Below, one piece after another: positions 23,301 to 32,567 of a DNA stretch of 64,000 nt. Made by a program: the position numbers and the translations under genes. Under the pieces are notes generated by a model. The model had not been told where the DNA came from. It searched no databases and was given only the letters and a program-made list of their open reading frames with translations. How positions within the stretch are numbered: the first letter of the stretch is position 1; every line of letters starts with the position of its first letter. The stretch comes from Acarospora socialis (taxonomy: Eukaryota; Ascomycota; Lecanoromycetes; Acarosporales; Acarosporaceae): NCBI GenBank assembly GCA_025617375.2, contig JAMYGW020000015.1, positions 1 through 64,000 on the forward strand. Reading direction: 5' to 3'.

Positions 23301-24062
23301 ACTTAAAGGCAATTTAGGAATAAATGTATTAGAATATCCTGATACTTTTATTCAGTCAATTAAATCATGTAATGCTTTAATCTTAGGAGTTCTCATCTTT
23401 CCATTTATTAAAGACACAATTAACATGATACTCTCTTTGCTGTTAAAAGTCAAAACATAAGCATTAGCTCCTTTTCTTTTAGACAAAGAACCATGGCCTA
23501 AAGTGCTTTGAATCATTAAAGCTAAAGACATATCACGAGAATCCAACAAAATTTGCATAGAAGGGTAATATAATCTACCTTTGCTCGATCTTTCAGTTTT
23601 AGGTACTATTATCGTACCATCAGCTTCAATTAAACCAGCTAAGTAATGCGAAAGCATACTAGTGTTTCTATTATAAGGGATATTATTACTTGTTGTTTCG
23701 TTTTTGCTAGAAGAGCCAACATAACAAGTAGTGTCCTTATCTGAATTATCAGCTGATGTTTTTACTGGCAAACAAAGCAATATAGACATAAATACAAAGG
23801 CAGCACGAAAGAGAAACTCAAGCGTAGAGTCTCTGAAGATACCTAAAAAGTCCAAACTTAAAAGGTTTCCTGCTGATAATCCTAGTACTATCATTAGTAT
23901 TAGGAGTTTCCAGCATATAGCTTGATTTGAAACAGGCATATTAAAAAGTTTACCTGTGGTTGTAAGGGCTAGCAGAGAAATGCAAGTGTAAAGAGGTCAA
24001 GGAGAAGGAGATACTAAGTGAAAAGGATGAGCTTGAAAATTACTTCTTGTTAAATTTGTCAT
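17303..24062 (-). CDS. cox3: cytochrome c oxidase subunit III (four exons)
   Basis: Core subunit of complex IV in the inner membrane. Exons are 23952-24062, 22503-22610, 20072-20299 and 17303-17665. Together they give 810 nt and 269 residues, the family length. Landmarks are the start [33 protein letters not shown], the [14 protein letters not shown] block, [43 protein letters not shown] and the end FISIYYWGS. All junctions follow the group I rule (exon ends in T, intron ends in G). TGA codons are Trp. It has three introns, two of which carry a GZ orphan ORF together with a LAGLIDADG gene. No defect was seen. Confidence 0.95.
18051..18794 (-). CDS. LAGLIDADG endonuclease of cox3 intron 3
   Basis: 247 residues from the ATG at 18794, seven bases below the stop of the GZ ORF. 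After MIKIMKQM comes a poly-Asn run from an ATT repeat, then [20 protein letters not shown] (first LAGLIDADG-like helix) and, further on, IALAIWMMDDGSW (second). This is the LAGLIDADG_2-type arrangement seen in cob and cox introns. It is related to the endonuclease of cob intron 2 (shared GPHN, LLGD, NSFT and WMMDDGS/WIMQDGS blocks). The frame is open to [12 protein letters not shown] homing endonuclease or maturase role is expected. Confidence 0.85.
18801..19883 (-). CDS. GZ-family orphan membrane protein in cox3 intron 3
   Basis: 360 residues from the ATG at 19883 (the frame is open further up to about 20042). Order of parts: hydrophobic N-terminal helices; an Asn/Val-rich stretch ([14 protein letters not shown]); a glycine-zipper segment with alternating small residues ([19 protein letters not shown], then [20 protein letters not shown]); a Ser/Thr linker; a helix pair with LGLSKLLGN and [15 protein letters not shown]; and two further C-terminal helices. 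It is most similar to the ORF in cob intron 3 ([25 protein letters not shown]). Probably inner-membrane; function unknown. It is not in frame with the upstream exon as read. Confidence 0.75.
20300..22502 (-). other. cox3 intron 2, group I
   Basis: 2.2-kb intron between ...FRDVISEA and TYLGNHT. A group IB-type core is visible at 21360-21525 (plus strand GGACTATATCTT, then TAGTCTCTGAAGATCCTA, GGTTTCCTGCTGAT and TTTCCAGC). It carries a GZ ORF and a degenerate LAGLIDADG gene. Confidence 0.85.
20366..21302 (-). pseudogene. LAGLIDADG endonuclease of cox3 intron 2, degenerate
   Basis: The N-terminal half is intact (133 codons from the ATG at 21302): [14 protein letters not shown], then [22 protein letters not shown]. 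The second half is recognisable by similarity ([11 protein letters not shown], then [23 protein letters not shown], and the end WDHFNKF) but is split by a frameshift and an in-frame stop around 20780-20880. The end resembles the orphan LAGLIDADG at 11038. Probably no longer an active double-motif enzyme. Confidence 0.8.
21569..22519 (-). CDS. GZ-family orphan membrane protein in cox3 intron 2
   Basis: About 316 residues. It begins within or just after exon 2 but in a different frame from cox3; the ATG at 22519 or an internal ATG could start it. Parts: an N-terminal hydrophobic helix ([14 protein letters not shown]), [13 protein letters not shown], a small-residue segment ([37 protein letters not shown]), a Ser/Thr/Asn linker, the family motif [11 protein letters not shown], then C-terminal helices ([35 protein letters not shown]). 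No stop was seen when read codon by codon. Unknown function. Confidence 0.7.
22611..23951 (-). other. cox3 intron 1, group I
   Basis: 1.34-kb intron between ...LALTTTG and VLTMHGF. Group I core pieces lie at 23830-23905 (TAGAGTCTCTGAAGATACC, GGTTTCCTGCTGAT, GTTTCCAGCATATAGC on the plus strand) and 22796-22808 (GACTATATCTT). The core overlaps the intron ORF, as is usual for exon-fused endonucleases. Confidence 0.85.
22806..23951 (-). CDS. LAGLIDADG endonuclease fused in frame to cox3 exon 1
   Basis: The frame continues without a stop from the cox3 ATG through exon 1 into the intron (418 codons in total). The endonuclease is probably released by proteolysis of this fusion. Two motifs: [13 protein letters not shown] (about residue 138) and [14 protein letters not shown] (about residue 265). 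[20 protein letters not shown] lies between them and [18 protein letters not shown] ends it. Everything is open with TGA = Trp, so it looks intact. Confidence 0.88.
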
Positions 24063-24079
24063 TTTTTTTCTTTTCTTTA

Positions 24080-24167
24080 TTTTTTTTTCTATATTACGTA
24101 TTATTTATTTTATTTTTTAACTAAAAAAAGAATAAATAGTTTATTACATATTTATGTTTATACTAAT
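24080..24167 (-). promoter_or_regulatory. cox3 5' leader (native copy of a duplicated element)
   Basis: 88 bases starting about 18 bases upstream of the cox3 start codon. They are almost identical to 25079-25168, which sits at the same place relative to the orphan ORF at 24312-25067. Only the length of one A-run differs. It probably contains the 5' untranslated leader and perhaps the transcription or processing signal. Confidence 0.7.
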
Positions 24168-24311
24168 CTAAAAGTCTAAATCTAGAACTTAAAAATATTT
24201 ATTAATAATTTATACTGTTAAAATCTTACCACAGATACAAAACATAGATAAAAAAGAAAAAGATCTTTTAATAATTAGATTATCTATTACTTAATCTAAT
24301 TATTAAATTTA

Positions 24312-25067
24312 TTAATTTAATCCACGTAAACTATCTCTCAGTCTAAAGTTATTTTTTAACACATCCCAATTATAAGGTTGATTACTATTACTAGTTGTAA
24401 ACCTTTGATGTAATGCTCTATCATTATGGTATAAATAACGATCTAAGAAGTTTAGATCAGATGAGTTTAATACATGTCTAGAAAGATGAGAGGAGTTATC
24501 ACTTTGAAACGCTAAAGCATTTGCTAAATTATTCGCGAATGGTTGATTACCACCACCTGGGTTGTACACAGTTCCACTCCCATAAATAACTAAAGGTGTG
24601 GTATTTCTACTAGCCGCTTGCTGATTCATAGGACCTCAATTACTATTAGCCATACCTCCATCGCAACCTGCCCTAGAGAATGTACCAGGACCGGTAGGAT
24701 TAGCCACTGCTGGTGGATTTGCAGCTCCAGGATTTGCTGCTGGTGAATTTGCAGATCCAGTATTTGCTGCTGAATTACCTACAGGGTTTCCTACTGGATT
24801 ACCTGTAGGATTACCTCCAGCACCACTACCAACATTAGACATGGCCATAGGGACAGACCCTAAATTTTCAAAGAAAACTGAAATTAAAGGTCTGAAGATA
24901 CAAGCTCCTAGTCCTAGATAAATAAAATCCAAGAAGACAGATAATTCTAAATTAAAGTAATAAATTATTAATGTTCTAAGTATAAACATAGCAACCAAAG
25001 AAAAGCAAGTAATAACAAAGTAACCAAGAGTGTATTTAGCTTTAATTACATTAAAAGTTGTTTTCAT
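24312..25067 (-). CDS. orphan membrane protein with Asn/Pro/Gly-rich linker (SPL-related)
   Basis: 251 residues from the ATG at 25067 (one TGA = Trp near 24636). The N-terminal ~75 residues contain two or three membrane helices (GYFVITCFSLVAMFIL; FLDFIYLGLGACIF). A repetitive Gly-Asn-Pro-Ala linker follows (GNPTGNPVGNPVGN), then a hydrophilic C-terminal domain. That domain resembles the ORF at 59554-59850: QPFANNLANAL versus QPLASNIAQCL and SHLSRHVLNSSDLNFLDR versus SHLSSNLFSPEMQRFLVD. It lies upstream of cox3 and has its own copy of the cox3 leader. Unknown function. Confidence 0.65.
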
Positions 25068-25078
25068 TTTTATTTTAT

Positions 25079-25168
25079 TTTTTTTTTCTATATTACGTAT
25101 TATTTATTTTATTTTTTAACTAAAAAAAAAGAATAAATAGTTTATTACATATTTATGTTTATACTAAT
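25079..25168 (-). promoter_or_regulatory. duplicated cox3 5' leader in front of an orphan ORF
   Basis: 90 bases, the second copy of the element at 24080-24167. It ends 11 bases above the start codon of the ORF at 25067. This places the orphan gene under signals copied from cox3, or the reverse. Confidence 0.7.
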
Positions 25169-25613
25169 ACACAAGGTTGGTAACAAATGTAAATACCCTA
25201 ATCACCCGCTATCAAACAAAACACCCTACAATATGTTTATAGTGGGCCAGAATGATTATGTTTTTTTACAGACAGGCAAACTGATTACTTAAATTCTTTG
25301 CAGATTGTTACTCACCTAAAATACAATTTTTAGACTCTAAACATTTTAGATTAGCTTTTAGAAAATTAGATCTTTTTTTATAAATAGTTATATTTACCTA
25401 CAGTTATACCCATTATTGAAGTGTTATTAGTTAGTGTGCCCTTTTGTTAATTGTGGCTTTTGTAACCTTAGCTCAAAGTATGCATTGTAAGATAAATTTT
25501 AAAAACTTATCTTTAAGATATCACTCAAAAAAAAAAAATCTAATCTCTAACTTAACACAAATAGTAATATTTCTTGCTATTATTAAGACATCTATTTCTT
25601 AAATAATAGCTTT
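25169..25613. other. non-coding spacer, nothing recognised
   Basis: AT-rich spacer between the orphan ORF leader and trnV. No ORF, tRNA or intron core is seen. Confidence 0.6.
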
Positions 25614-25685
25614 TAAGGAATAGGTGATTTGAACACCTAACCCACCGTGTGTAAAACGGTTGCTCTACCCTTGAGCTAATTCCTT
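25614..25685 (-). tRNA. trnV: tRNA-Val (UAC)
   Basis: Acceptor AAGGAAT/ATTCCTT, anticodon stem-loop ACCGT-TTTACAC-ACGGT. Confidence 0.93.
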
Positions 25686-26034
25686 TAAAGTAGAAATAAC
25701 CTGTTTCTACTTTATTAAACTAATATATATATGGTATAATAGATTGATATGTATGGCTGTATTTAATTTAGATTAAAAATAGTATTTTTAGTATATCTGT
25801 GTGTATAAAAATTAGGAAAATAAACAAATATATAAAAGATTCATTCGAATTAATAAACACTTTTAAATATTCGTGTATTTAAGATTAATTTTTTTATGAT
25901 TAGCATTAAATTGGTTTTTATTTTAATCTTATACGGAGTTTATAGCATTTTTTTTTTTACTTTCCTGCTAATAGTGTCCATATGTTGTATTTGCAAAGTG
26001 TCTGCTTGTTAAGGGTCAAATGTGATAGATAAAT

Positions 26035-26107
26035 CGAGTTAGGTCGGAATCGAACCGGCATATTTTTCTTTGACAGTGAAAATCTTTACCAATTAAGAAA
26101 CTAACTC
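26035..26107 (-). tRNA. trnD: tRNA-Asp (GUC)
   Basis: Acceptor GAGTTAG/CTAACTC, anticodon loop CTGTCAA, T-arm GCCGGTTCGATTCCGAC. One mismatch closes the anticodon loop. Confidence 0.88.
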
Positions 26108-26249
26108 TTTAAATTATTAAACTTTAATTGCCATACCATCACCATCCGCTCTCACCGTCCGTTTTTTACGATTTTACTTTGTTTTTAATTTATATATAGA
26201 TATGTTACTTTTCATTTATTTAATAATCTGTGTGTTTAATTTTTTTGTT

Positions 26250-26375
26250 GGGTCTCGGGTCTCGGGTCTCGGGTCTCGGGTCTCGGGTCTCGGGTCTCGG
26301 GTCTCGGGTCTCGGGTCTCGGGTCTCGGGTCTCGGGTCTCGGGTCTCGGGTCTCGGGTCTCGGGTCTCGGGTCTC
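26250..26375. repeat. heptamer tandem array, 18 units of GGGTCTC
   Basis: 126 bases of perfect 7-bp units. It is G-rich against an AT-rich genome. The sequence after the last unit (to 26425) resembles the region upstream of cob (58855-58917), which holds a single GGGTCTC, so the array may have expanded from such a seed. Confidence 0.95.
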
Positions 26376-26533
26376 TAAATATTTATCTAAAGTTGCCTAA
26401 TTTTAGGCTATTATTTTTTTTTTCCTTCGAAAAATATAATTTTTTTTTTAATAATAGTTTTAATTTCAAATTTTTTCATATATAAAATAATTTAGAAAAT
26501 AATACAATATTAGATAAATACACCCATAGCGAC

Positions 26534-26557
26534 TGCAAAGCATTGCAATGCTTTGCA
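26534..26557. repeat. perfect 24-bp palindrome
   Basis: TGCAAAGCATTGCAATGCTTTGCA reads the same on both strands, giving a potential hairpin or cruciform. No function is assigned. Confidence 0.9.
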
Positions 26558-27188
26558 TTACAAATATATGACCATCATAAAAACTAACCAAAATAATAAT
26601 AATAAGGTATTATAAAGTAAGTATAGTATATTTACTTTTATACAAGATATTAAGGTATTCTCTGTTAATATGAGATTAATGTTAAGTTCACATAATGAAG
26701 ACAAACTAGACATGTGCTTGGTTATGTGAAGATAAGCTAGTAAGTATATTAACTCTTTTTCTACTGTTGTTTATGGTAGTTTTCACATATCTTAGGGAAA
26801 TTATTAAAAAATATAGCAACATTTCCTGTTAAACCCTAAATAATTGATATCTTTTTAAGTAAACCTGCTGCTTCACGTAAATGCATAAAAGGCACAAAAT
26901 AAAATCTAAATAAACTAAACTTAGCCTCACAGAGATATAGCCACAAACACAGACATAAATATATTTAAATTATGAAATCATAATTTAAATATATAAGGAA
27001 TGTTTACTTATTACTGCGTTTTAAATTATCTTTTAAAGACACCATTGCTTAATCTTTATTCTCATAGATAAAAATAATAGCAACTAATATAATGTCGATA
27101 TAACACAAGGTGTTTTACATTTTTACATTATTAAAGGATTTAGAAAAGCAATAGTTAATAATATAAATAAATATGAAAAAAAAAGGGG
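26558..27188. other. non-coding region, nothing recognised
   Basis: AT-rich. No ORF, tRNA or intron core was recognised between the palindrome and the endonuclease remnant. Confidence 0.55.
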
Positions 27189-28021
27189 TTTATTCAATAT
27201 ATGCTATTCTTAAATGTTTATAAGGTTTCTTACTATTAGCATACTTTTTAAGAGTTTCACTACATATCTTAGTATTACGCACCGCAACACGAGTAGAATT
27301 ATATACACGAACTTCACCTGTATCCATATTAGTAATAGAGATAATTTTAGCTCTAGGATGTACACATATTTGGTCTTTATCTCACTTTATAGTATACCCA
27401 TTGTATTCACCACCTGAGACAATACGAGATCTTATACTATTACCTGTAGTTTTAAAACCCATATTCCTAAAAAATTTGCTACAAGCAGTTAAACTTTTAA
27501 AAGTTAAAATTTTATTAGTTTTTACATCAAATAAGACCACTTTTTTCCTTTACCTGTGGAAACATCTAGATATTGTCTATCTTTATTTAACGCTTCTACT
27601 AATTTGGGAAGAGAGATATCTGAAGTACTGGCTGTTAATATCTCACTAGTAGTTAATATATACTTACCCAAATAAAGTAACTCCTAATTAATATACCTTG
27701 AAACAGTATTTGAAGTATATATCCCTAACAATGAAAAATCATTTTTTAGACCAGAAAAAAATAAAATAGATTTATCTTTATTATACATAAATAATGTAGT
27801 GTTTTTCCTATGCTTGGCCAACATTTCTTTAACCTCCTCCTCACTAAATTTACCATCTTTAGCTGTAAAGACAGGAAAGGGGAAAAAACATATTCTCCTA
27901 AATAAAATGAACCTGTCTCAATATTATTTACAATAACAGCGTGCCAAATACCAAATTTAACAAAAAAATCTTTAAAAGAACCTAAATGATAAATCAATAC
28001 AGTTTTATCTCTATTATACAT
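27189..28021 (-). pseudogene. endonuclease-associated repeat protein with NUMOD1-like modules, broken
   Basis: It starts just after the GIY-YIG gene. Similar modules recur: MYNRDKTVLIYHLGSFKDFF followed by AVIVNNIETGSFYLG, then MYNKDKSILFFSG in another frame, then KTNKILTFKSLTACSKFF, and finally ISITNMDTGEVRVYNSTRVA. The last two are NUMOD1-like (DNA-binding) units. Several frameshifts, one at an A-run near 27540, split the frame. It is probably a decayed C-terminal extension or companion of the upstream GIY-YIG gene. Confidence 0.55.
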
Positions 28022-28027
28022 AAAAAT

Positions 28028-28585
28028 TTATTTAGATTTGAAAGCAGGAACATTAGCTACTCTAGATACATTTAAATTAAATGACGTATCTAGTAGATAA
28101 TATTGTTCTAATATAAGTTCTGGTTTTAAAATTAAACTAGAATATATGGATATGACCTCTAAAGTAAATTTATCTAATCCTTCTTTTGTTAAAAATGGTA
28201 AAAACTTACCATACTCTACATAAGTATTACTTAAATATCTTTGCAGTCTAGTAGCTAATTGAATAGAAGAGCCTACATACTTAGACCCAGTCTCTTTATG
28301 AGTAAAAATATAGACTCCTGCTACTTGTTTACCATTCATTTTTCCTAACTTTTCAATAAAGTAAGGATCTCTATACAAATCCTTGCGTAAACAATTAAAC
28401 CTTAATCTTGGTAGATTAACTAATAGTTTTAACGCTTCATCTGTAGTATGTAAATTATATATAAACAAAATACTATTTATCACATCAGCTGTCACCTTTA
28501 TTACGTTTTTCATATGTTCAACAGCTTTATTCTGGCTATTTTGCATAGGTTTATCGAAAATTAATCACCACTTTTTTCGTGTCAT
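28028..28585 (-). CDS. GIY-YIG domain protein downstream of nad6
   Basis: 185 residues from the ATG at 28585, with consecutive TGG and TGA both Trp near the start. The GIY-YIG core lies at about residues 103-135 (AGVYIFTHKETGSKYVGSS, then ATRLQRYL), and LILEQYYLLDTSFNLNVSR provides the Glu region. It has an N-terminal ~100-residue extension and lacks the NUMOD tail, which may be represented by the broken ORF just downstream. It follows nad6 by 125 bases, with no displaced nad6 exon visible. Confidence 0.8.
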
Positions 28586-28709
28586 GATAGTGCCTACATT
28601 TTTTTCATCTGAGATCTGAGACAGCTTCCTTTTTTACAAGGCAAGACTCAGTATGATAATTTCGTTTATTTCCTAAGGCTATACTTTTTAAAATCATTAT
28701 TTAAATAAT

Positions 28710-29390
28710 TTAATCCTTTTGTTTAATAACAATTATTATAACACCGACCATGGCTAACAATAGTATTATAGAAGTTATAATAAGTCATATTGAATAACTA
28801 GTATACATTATATTACCTATACTAGTTATATGTGTAGTTTCCGCCAGACTACCATCTCAAATCTTAGTTGTTACAAAGGGTATTTTATCATTATCGGTAA
28901 TAAAATTTAATAATTTATTAAAAGAGTAAATATTATTATTATTATAAAAAATCTCATTTTCATTTCTGTAAGATGAGTTGTAAAAATTAAAACTAGAACT
29001 ATTAATAGCAGCTAAACTAGAAGGTAATATGTGATAAACAGGGTAATTAAAAGATAGAACTATTATAATAGCTAAAGGTATACTGTTACTGGTATCACTT
29101 AATAATTCAGATATCCTAACATTTATTAACATTAATATAAAAAGAAATAAGATTGATACGGCTCCTACATATACTAATAAATAAGATAAACCAATAAAAT
29201 TTATACCTAACATTATTAAGTAACAAGATATACTTAGAAACAAACCTATTAGAAATAATACAGAAACTATAGGATTTTTACTAATAATAACCAATATACC
29301 ACAAAGAATCGAATCTAAAGATATAAAATCCAGAACTTCAACTCTGTAACCATTAGTGTAGGTTTCGTTTAGAACAAATAAACTATACAT
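28710..29390 (-). CDS. nad6: NADH dehydrogenase subunit 6
   Basis: Complex I membrane-arm subunit, 226 residues from the ATG at 29390. It has five hydrophobic helices. Conserved parts are NPIVSVLFLIGLFLSISCYL and GLSYLLVYVGAVSILFLFILML, and a hydrophobic final helix ends VGVIIIVIKQKD. A Ser/Asn-rich loop (NSSSFNFYNSS) lies between helices 4 and 5, as in filamentous ascomycetes. One TGA is Trp at 28857. No intron. Confidence 0.95.
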
Positions 29391-29400
29391 GGTATTAAAA

Positions 29401-29545
29401 AACTTTTGTTTAGATGCCTCACTTTTAATTCTTTTTTAGATCTATAAAAATAAAGATTTTTTTAACTATTGATTGAGAATTTAATAGTTAACAAATTAAA
29501 AAGCTATAAATTAACTGTAGAACTGTTTATCTTTTTTTTTTATAG
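29401..29545 (-). promoter_or_regulatory. nad6 5' leader (native copy of a repeated element)
   Basis: Directly precedes the nad6 start codon. Related elements precede the ORFs starting at 7756, 33393 and 35804. All share (minus strand) AGTTCTACAG, AAAAATCTTT-like runs and AAAAGTGAGGCAT just before the gene. Confidence 0.7.
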
Positions 29546-29572
29546 ATTTTTATAAAAGATAAAGCAAAAGAT

Positions 29573-29644
29573 AAACGCATGCAAGATTTGAACTTGCAAT
29601 CTTGTGTCCGTAGCACAATGCTATAACCATTTAGCTAACGCGCT
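29573..29644 (-). tRNA. trnR: tRNA-Arg (ACG), copy 2
   Basis: Same as 7966-8037 except for a change in the acceptor (ATGCGTT) that gives a G-U pair. Likely functional. Confidence 0.9.
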
Positions 29645-29718
29645 TAAAGTTAAGTAAAAAGAAAGCTAAAGTTTTATTTTACTGTTTTTACATTTAGTTT
29701 TTAAAAATGTTAGATGTA

Positions 29719-29791
29719 TAGCCCTTAAGATGAATCGAACATCCACCGAAATATTAACAGTATTCCGCTCTACCATTGAGCTATAAAGGCT
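29719..29791 (-). tRNA. trnN: tRNA-Asn (GUU), copy 2
   Basis: Same as 8112-8184 with one difference in the D-loop region. Confidence 0.92.
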
Positions 29792-30087
29792 CATAATGCT
29801 CTCTAAGCTATATAAACTATATGTAAAAATAAAGATACATTATTAGATAGTTACTCTTTAAATGTAAACATTAAAAACCAATATTGTAAAAAGAAATAAG
29901 TGTAACAATCTAAAGTAATATATTATAAAAGCATAACTAAAACATATAATAATGTATAAAGATAAATCTATATTATAAAAAAATATAATTAGCCTAAATG
30001 CTAATTATAATCTTACGCTCTACCTTTATCTAATAGCACTAAGAGACATAAAGTCTATTAAAAGTTAAAAAAAGTAATAAACCTTTC

Positions 30088-30172
30088 TAGGAAGAAAAGG
30101 ACTCGAACCTTCGACAGCTTATAGCTATTGAGTTTACAGCTCAACCCGTCAACCAACAAACGGACCCTTCCT
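30088..30172 (-). tRNA. trnY: tRNA-Tyr (GUA)
   Basis: 85-nt class II tRNA: acceptor AGGAAGG/TCTTCCT, anticodon stem-loop TTGAG-CTGTAAA-CTCAA, long variable arm. Confidence 0.93.
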
Positions 30173-30544
30173 TATTATATTTTTTTTTTTATAACTTATT
30201 TATTGTTTACTTAGTGACAGGTGTTTATAAATAAAATTTTATAATTGAACAATATAGGTTTATTTTACCAGTTAATGTAAAGGTAACCTGAAAATAAAGC
30301 GCTTTTGCTGAAGCGGCTAATAGTTTATTGTGATATTGTAAGGATTTTTAAGCTTAGTCATACTCCCTTTTTTTTCTCTTAGCAATATCTTATAGACTAG
30401 GTTCTTAACGCACATCAAATTAGCGTGAGCTTTTTAACAATGTTTATAGTACCAACAAAAAAACTTTACATGCATATTTGTATATGTATTATATATATAT
30501 ACCCATAGTTAAATATATATATATAATACATACACGGGGTATTG
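30173..30544. other. spacer between rns and trnY with a long AT hairpin
   Basis: No gene is seen. Bases 30485-30530 form an inverted repeat (TGTATTATATATATAT against ATATATATATAATACA) next to the rns 3' end, possibly a processing or termination structure. Confidence 0.5.
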
Positions 30545-32010
30545 TTAATATTAATAACTTCCGTGCAACTTCCACTACACGAACCATATTTCGACTTAAC
30601 ACTAATCAAAGTTACGCATACGAAGATTACTTGTAAACATATCTAGACCTAAGTGTCTATATTATAAGTTAACACCTAACCAAACTTATTGCACATACTC
30701 CTTTCAGCGCCTGACGAGTAGTTAGTACCCATCTGAGATTAAATCCACCGTGACATGGTGATTCACGATTACTAGTAATTCCTTTTTCATGTAATCGAGT
30801 TACAGACTACAATCCATATTATATCCTATTTTAGGGGATTAGCTCAACTTCACAGTTTTGCATCCCTTTGTGTAGGCATATGTGGCACGTCTATAGCCCA
30901 CAACATTAAGGCCATGATGACTTGTCTTAGTCCCTCTTATCATATCCAATATATAGGCGATCTACTTTATAAAAAAAATAAATAAAGTAAGGGTTTACGT
31001 TAATTAATGGAGTTAACCAAAATCTCACGACATTAACTGAAGACAGCCGTGCAACTCTTGTATTAATTAAAAAATATTCAAGTTGTGGTAAGGTTTTTTG
31101 TGGACCATCAAATTAAATAACATACTTCACTACTGGTTTCAGAAACGGTCTAATGATTTCAGTTCCTGTGTTGCCACATTACTCCTAAGGTGGAATGCTT
31201 ACACTTTCATTTATAGACCAAAAATAATCTAATCTATGGCATTCAGAATTGTCTGCTTGGACTACTAGGGTATCTAATCCTATTTGCTACCCAAGCCTTC
31301 GTCCCTCAACGTCAGTTTATACATAGAAGGTTGCTTTCGCCACCACCAGTTACCTCATAGTATAACAAAATTTCATCTCTACTCCACGAGTACTCCCCTC
31401 CTCACATAAAACTCTAGTAAATCCGTACCCTATTTTGGGCTAGAAATACCGTCTAGGTACCCTTTAAACCTAATAAAGATGAATAACACTAGTCTTCCAC
31501 GTATTACCGCGACTGCTGGCACGAGACTTGGTCAAGACATATAGGTAAAAAATTGTCATCATCATTATTCTACCTAGAACTTTAGTCGACGTAGTCGATC
31601 TTGCATTAACTAATAATACAACTAGCTTTCGCTATACATTCCCCCAAATTGCTGGTTCAGCCGTTAGGCTATTGACCAATATTCCTCACTGCTGTACTAT
31701 ACGTATTGGGGTTTTTTCAGACCCAATGTGGTCGATCAACCTCTCAGTCTCGACTACGGGCTTTGAGCTAGTTAAGCCATTACCTTAACTACTACTTACC
31801 CGAGGTATTAATTAACATCTTAAAGCGGAACCTTAATTCCTTTCTATATAAGGGATTTTTCTCCTTACTTTAAGGTAGCCAAAATACCATTTACTCACCT
31901 GTACACCACTTCATCTTAGCTTTAGCTAAAATGACGTTCGATTAGCATGTGTCAAGCATTTGGACAGCGTTCATTCAGAGCCATCATCAAACTCAATTTA
32001 ATTTTTTTAA
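30545..32010 (-). rRNA. rns: small-subunit rRNA
   Basis: Mitochondrial 16S-like rRNA. The 5' end reads (minus strand) TTGAGTTTGATGATGGCTCTG and GAACGCTGTCCAAATGCTTG near 31950-31990. The 3' end reads AAGTCGAAATATGGTTCGTG and GTAGTGGAAGTTGCACGG near 30550-30600. The length of ~1.47 kb is close to 16S, so there is no intron. Ends are approximate. Confidence 0.93.
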
Positions 32011-32041
32011 GCTATAAAAATTATTTATAAGCTTAGTTATA

Positions 32042-32130
32042 ATGGATTTTACTCCATTACTAATATATTTTAATATCTTAAATTATATTTTGGTTGGCAC
32101 ATTGACATTGCATGGCTAACATTAAAAGAT
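32042..32130 (-). repeat. rns upstream element, duplicated
   Basis: About 89 bases, nearly identical to 33773-33861. It lies just upstream of rns on the transcribed strand, so it may hold the rns promoter or processing site. Confidence 0.75.
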
Positions 32131-32170
32131 CACATAAAATACTAATGCATTTATGCTTAATTACCTTTTT

Positions 32171-32456
32171 TTTTAGTTAGGTGACACAAATAAGCCAGTT
32201 CCTGTTTTTGCATATGAATCTAATAAAAGGCTAGGTAGAGGCTTGTTAGTTCGCGGTTTTATCTTACTTAATAAACTTAAATTGTTTATCAGTTTAGATA
32301 TTAGATAACTTCTATTTTCTGTTAAAGACCAAGGTTTTTACCTCTGTATACTTTTAGATTAAATAAAACTATAAAAATATACATCTACCCAAATAGCTCT
32401 GGACTTTCCTATGCCATTATTAATAGCATTTTGCAGTTTGTTTCACCTAACTAAAA
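32171..32456 (-). ncRNA. rnpB: mitochondrial RNase P RNA
   Basis: The RNA subunit of RNase P, which cuts tRNA 5' leaders. Two diagnostic regions are visible on the minus strand: CR I as ATAGGAAAGTCCAGAGC near 32395-32410 and CR V as AACAGGAACTGGCTTA near 32190-32210, which together form helix P4. The outer ends pair perfectly as P1 (TTTTAGTTAGGTGA with TCACCTAACTAAAA). That defines an RNA of about 286 nt, a size typical of reduced ascomycete mitochondrial RNase P RNAs. It lies just upstream of rns. Confidence 0.85.
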
Positions 32457-32567
32457 AGGGCATTTCTTTTGATACATTAAATAACCTCGGGGGAGGGTCT
32501 AGCATAAAAGTTATTTTTCTTATATATATCATATCATTTATTTTCTATCTAGAAAAACCCTAAAACA

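Larger units (their letters stand above)
29405..29916 (-). repeat. long direct repeat, copy 2 (leader + trnR + trnN)
   Basis: Matches 7785-8309 in the same orientation. Recombination between the two would release a circle of about 21.6 kb carrying cox3, nad6 and several tRNAs. Confidence 0.9.

Noticed and set aside
26250-26375. GGGTCTC array as a CRISPR or telomere
   Set aside because: Units are contiguous without spacers, so it is not CRISPR. It lies inside a gene-dense region rather than at an end, and single-unit seeds exist elsewhere, so slippage is simpler.
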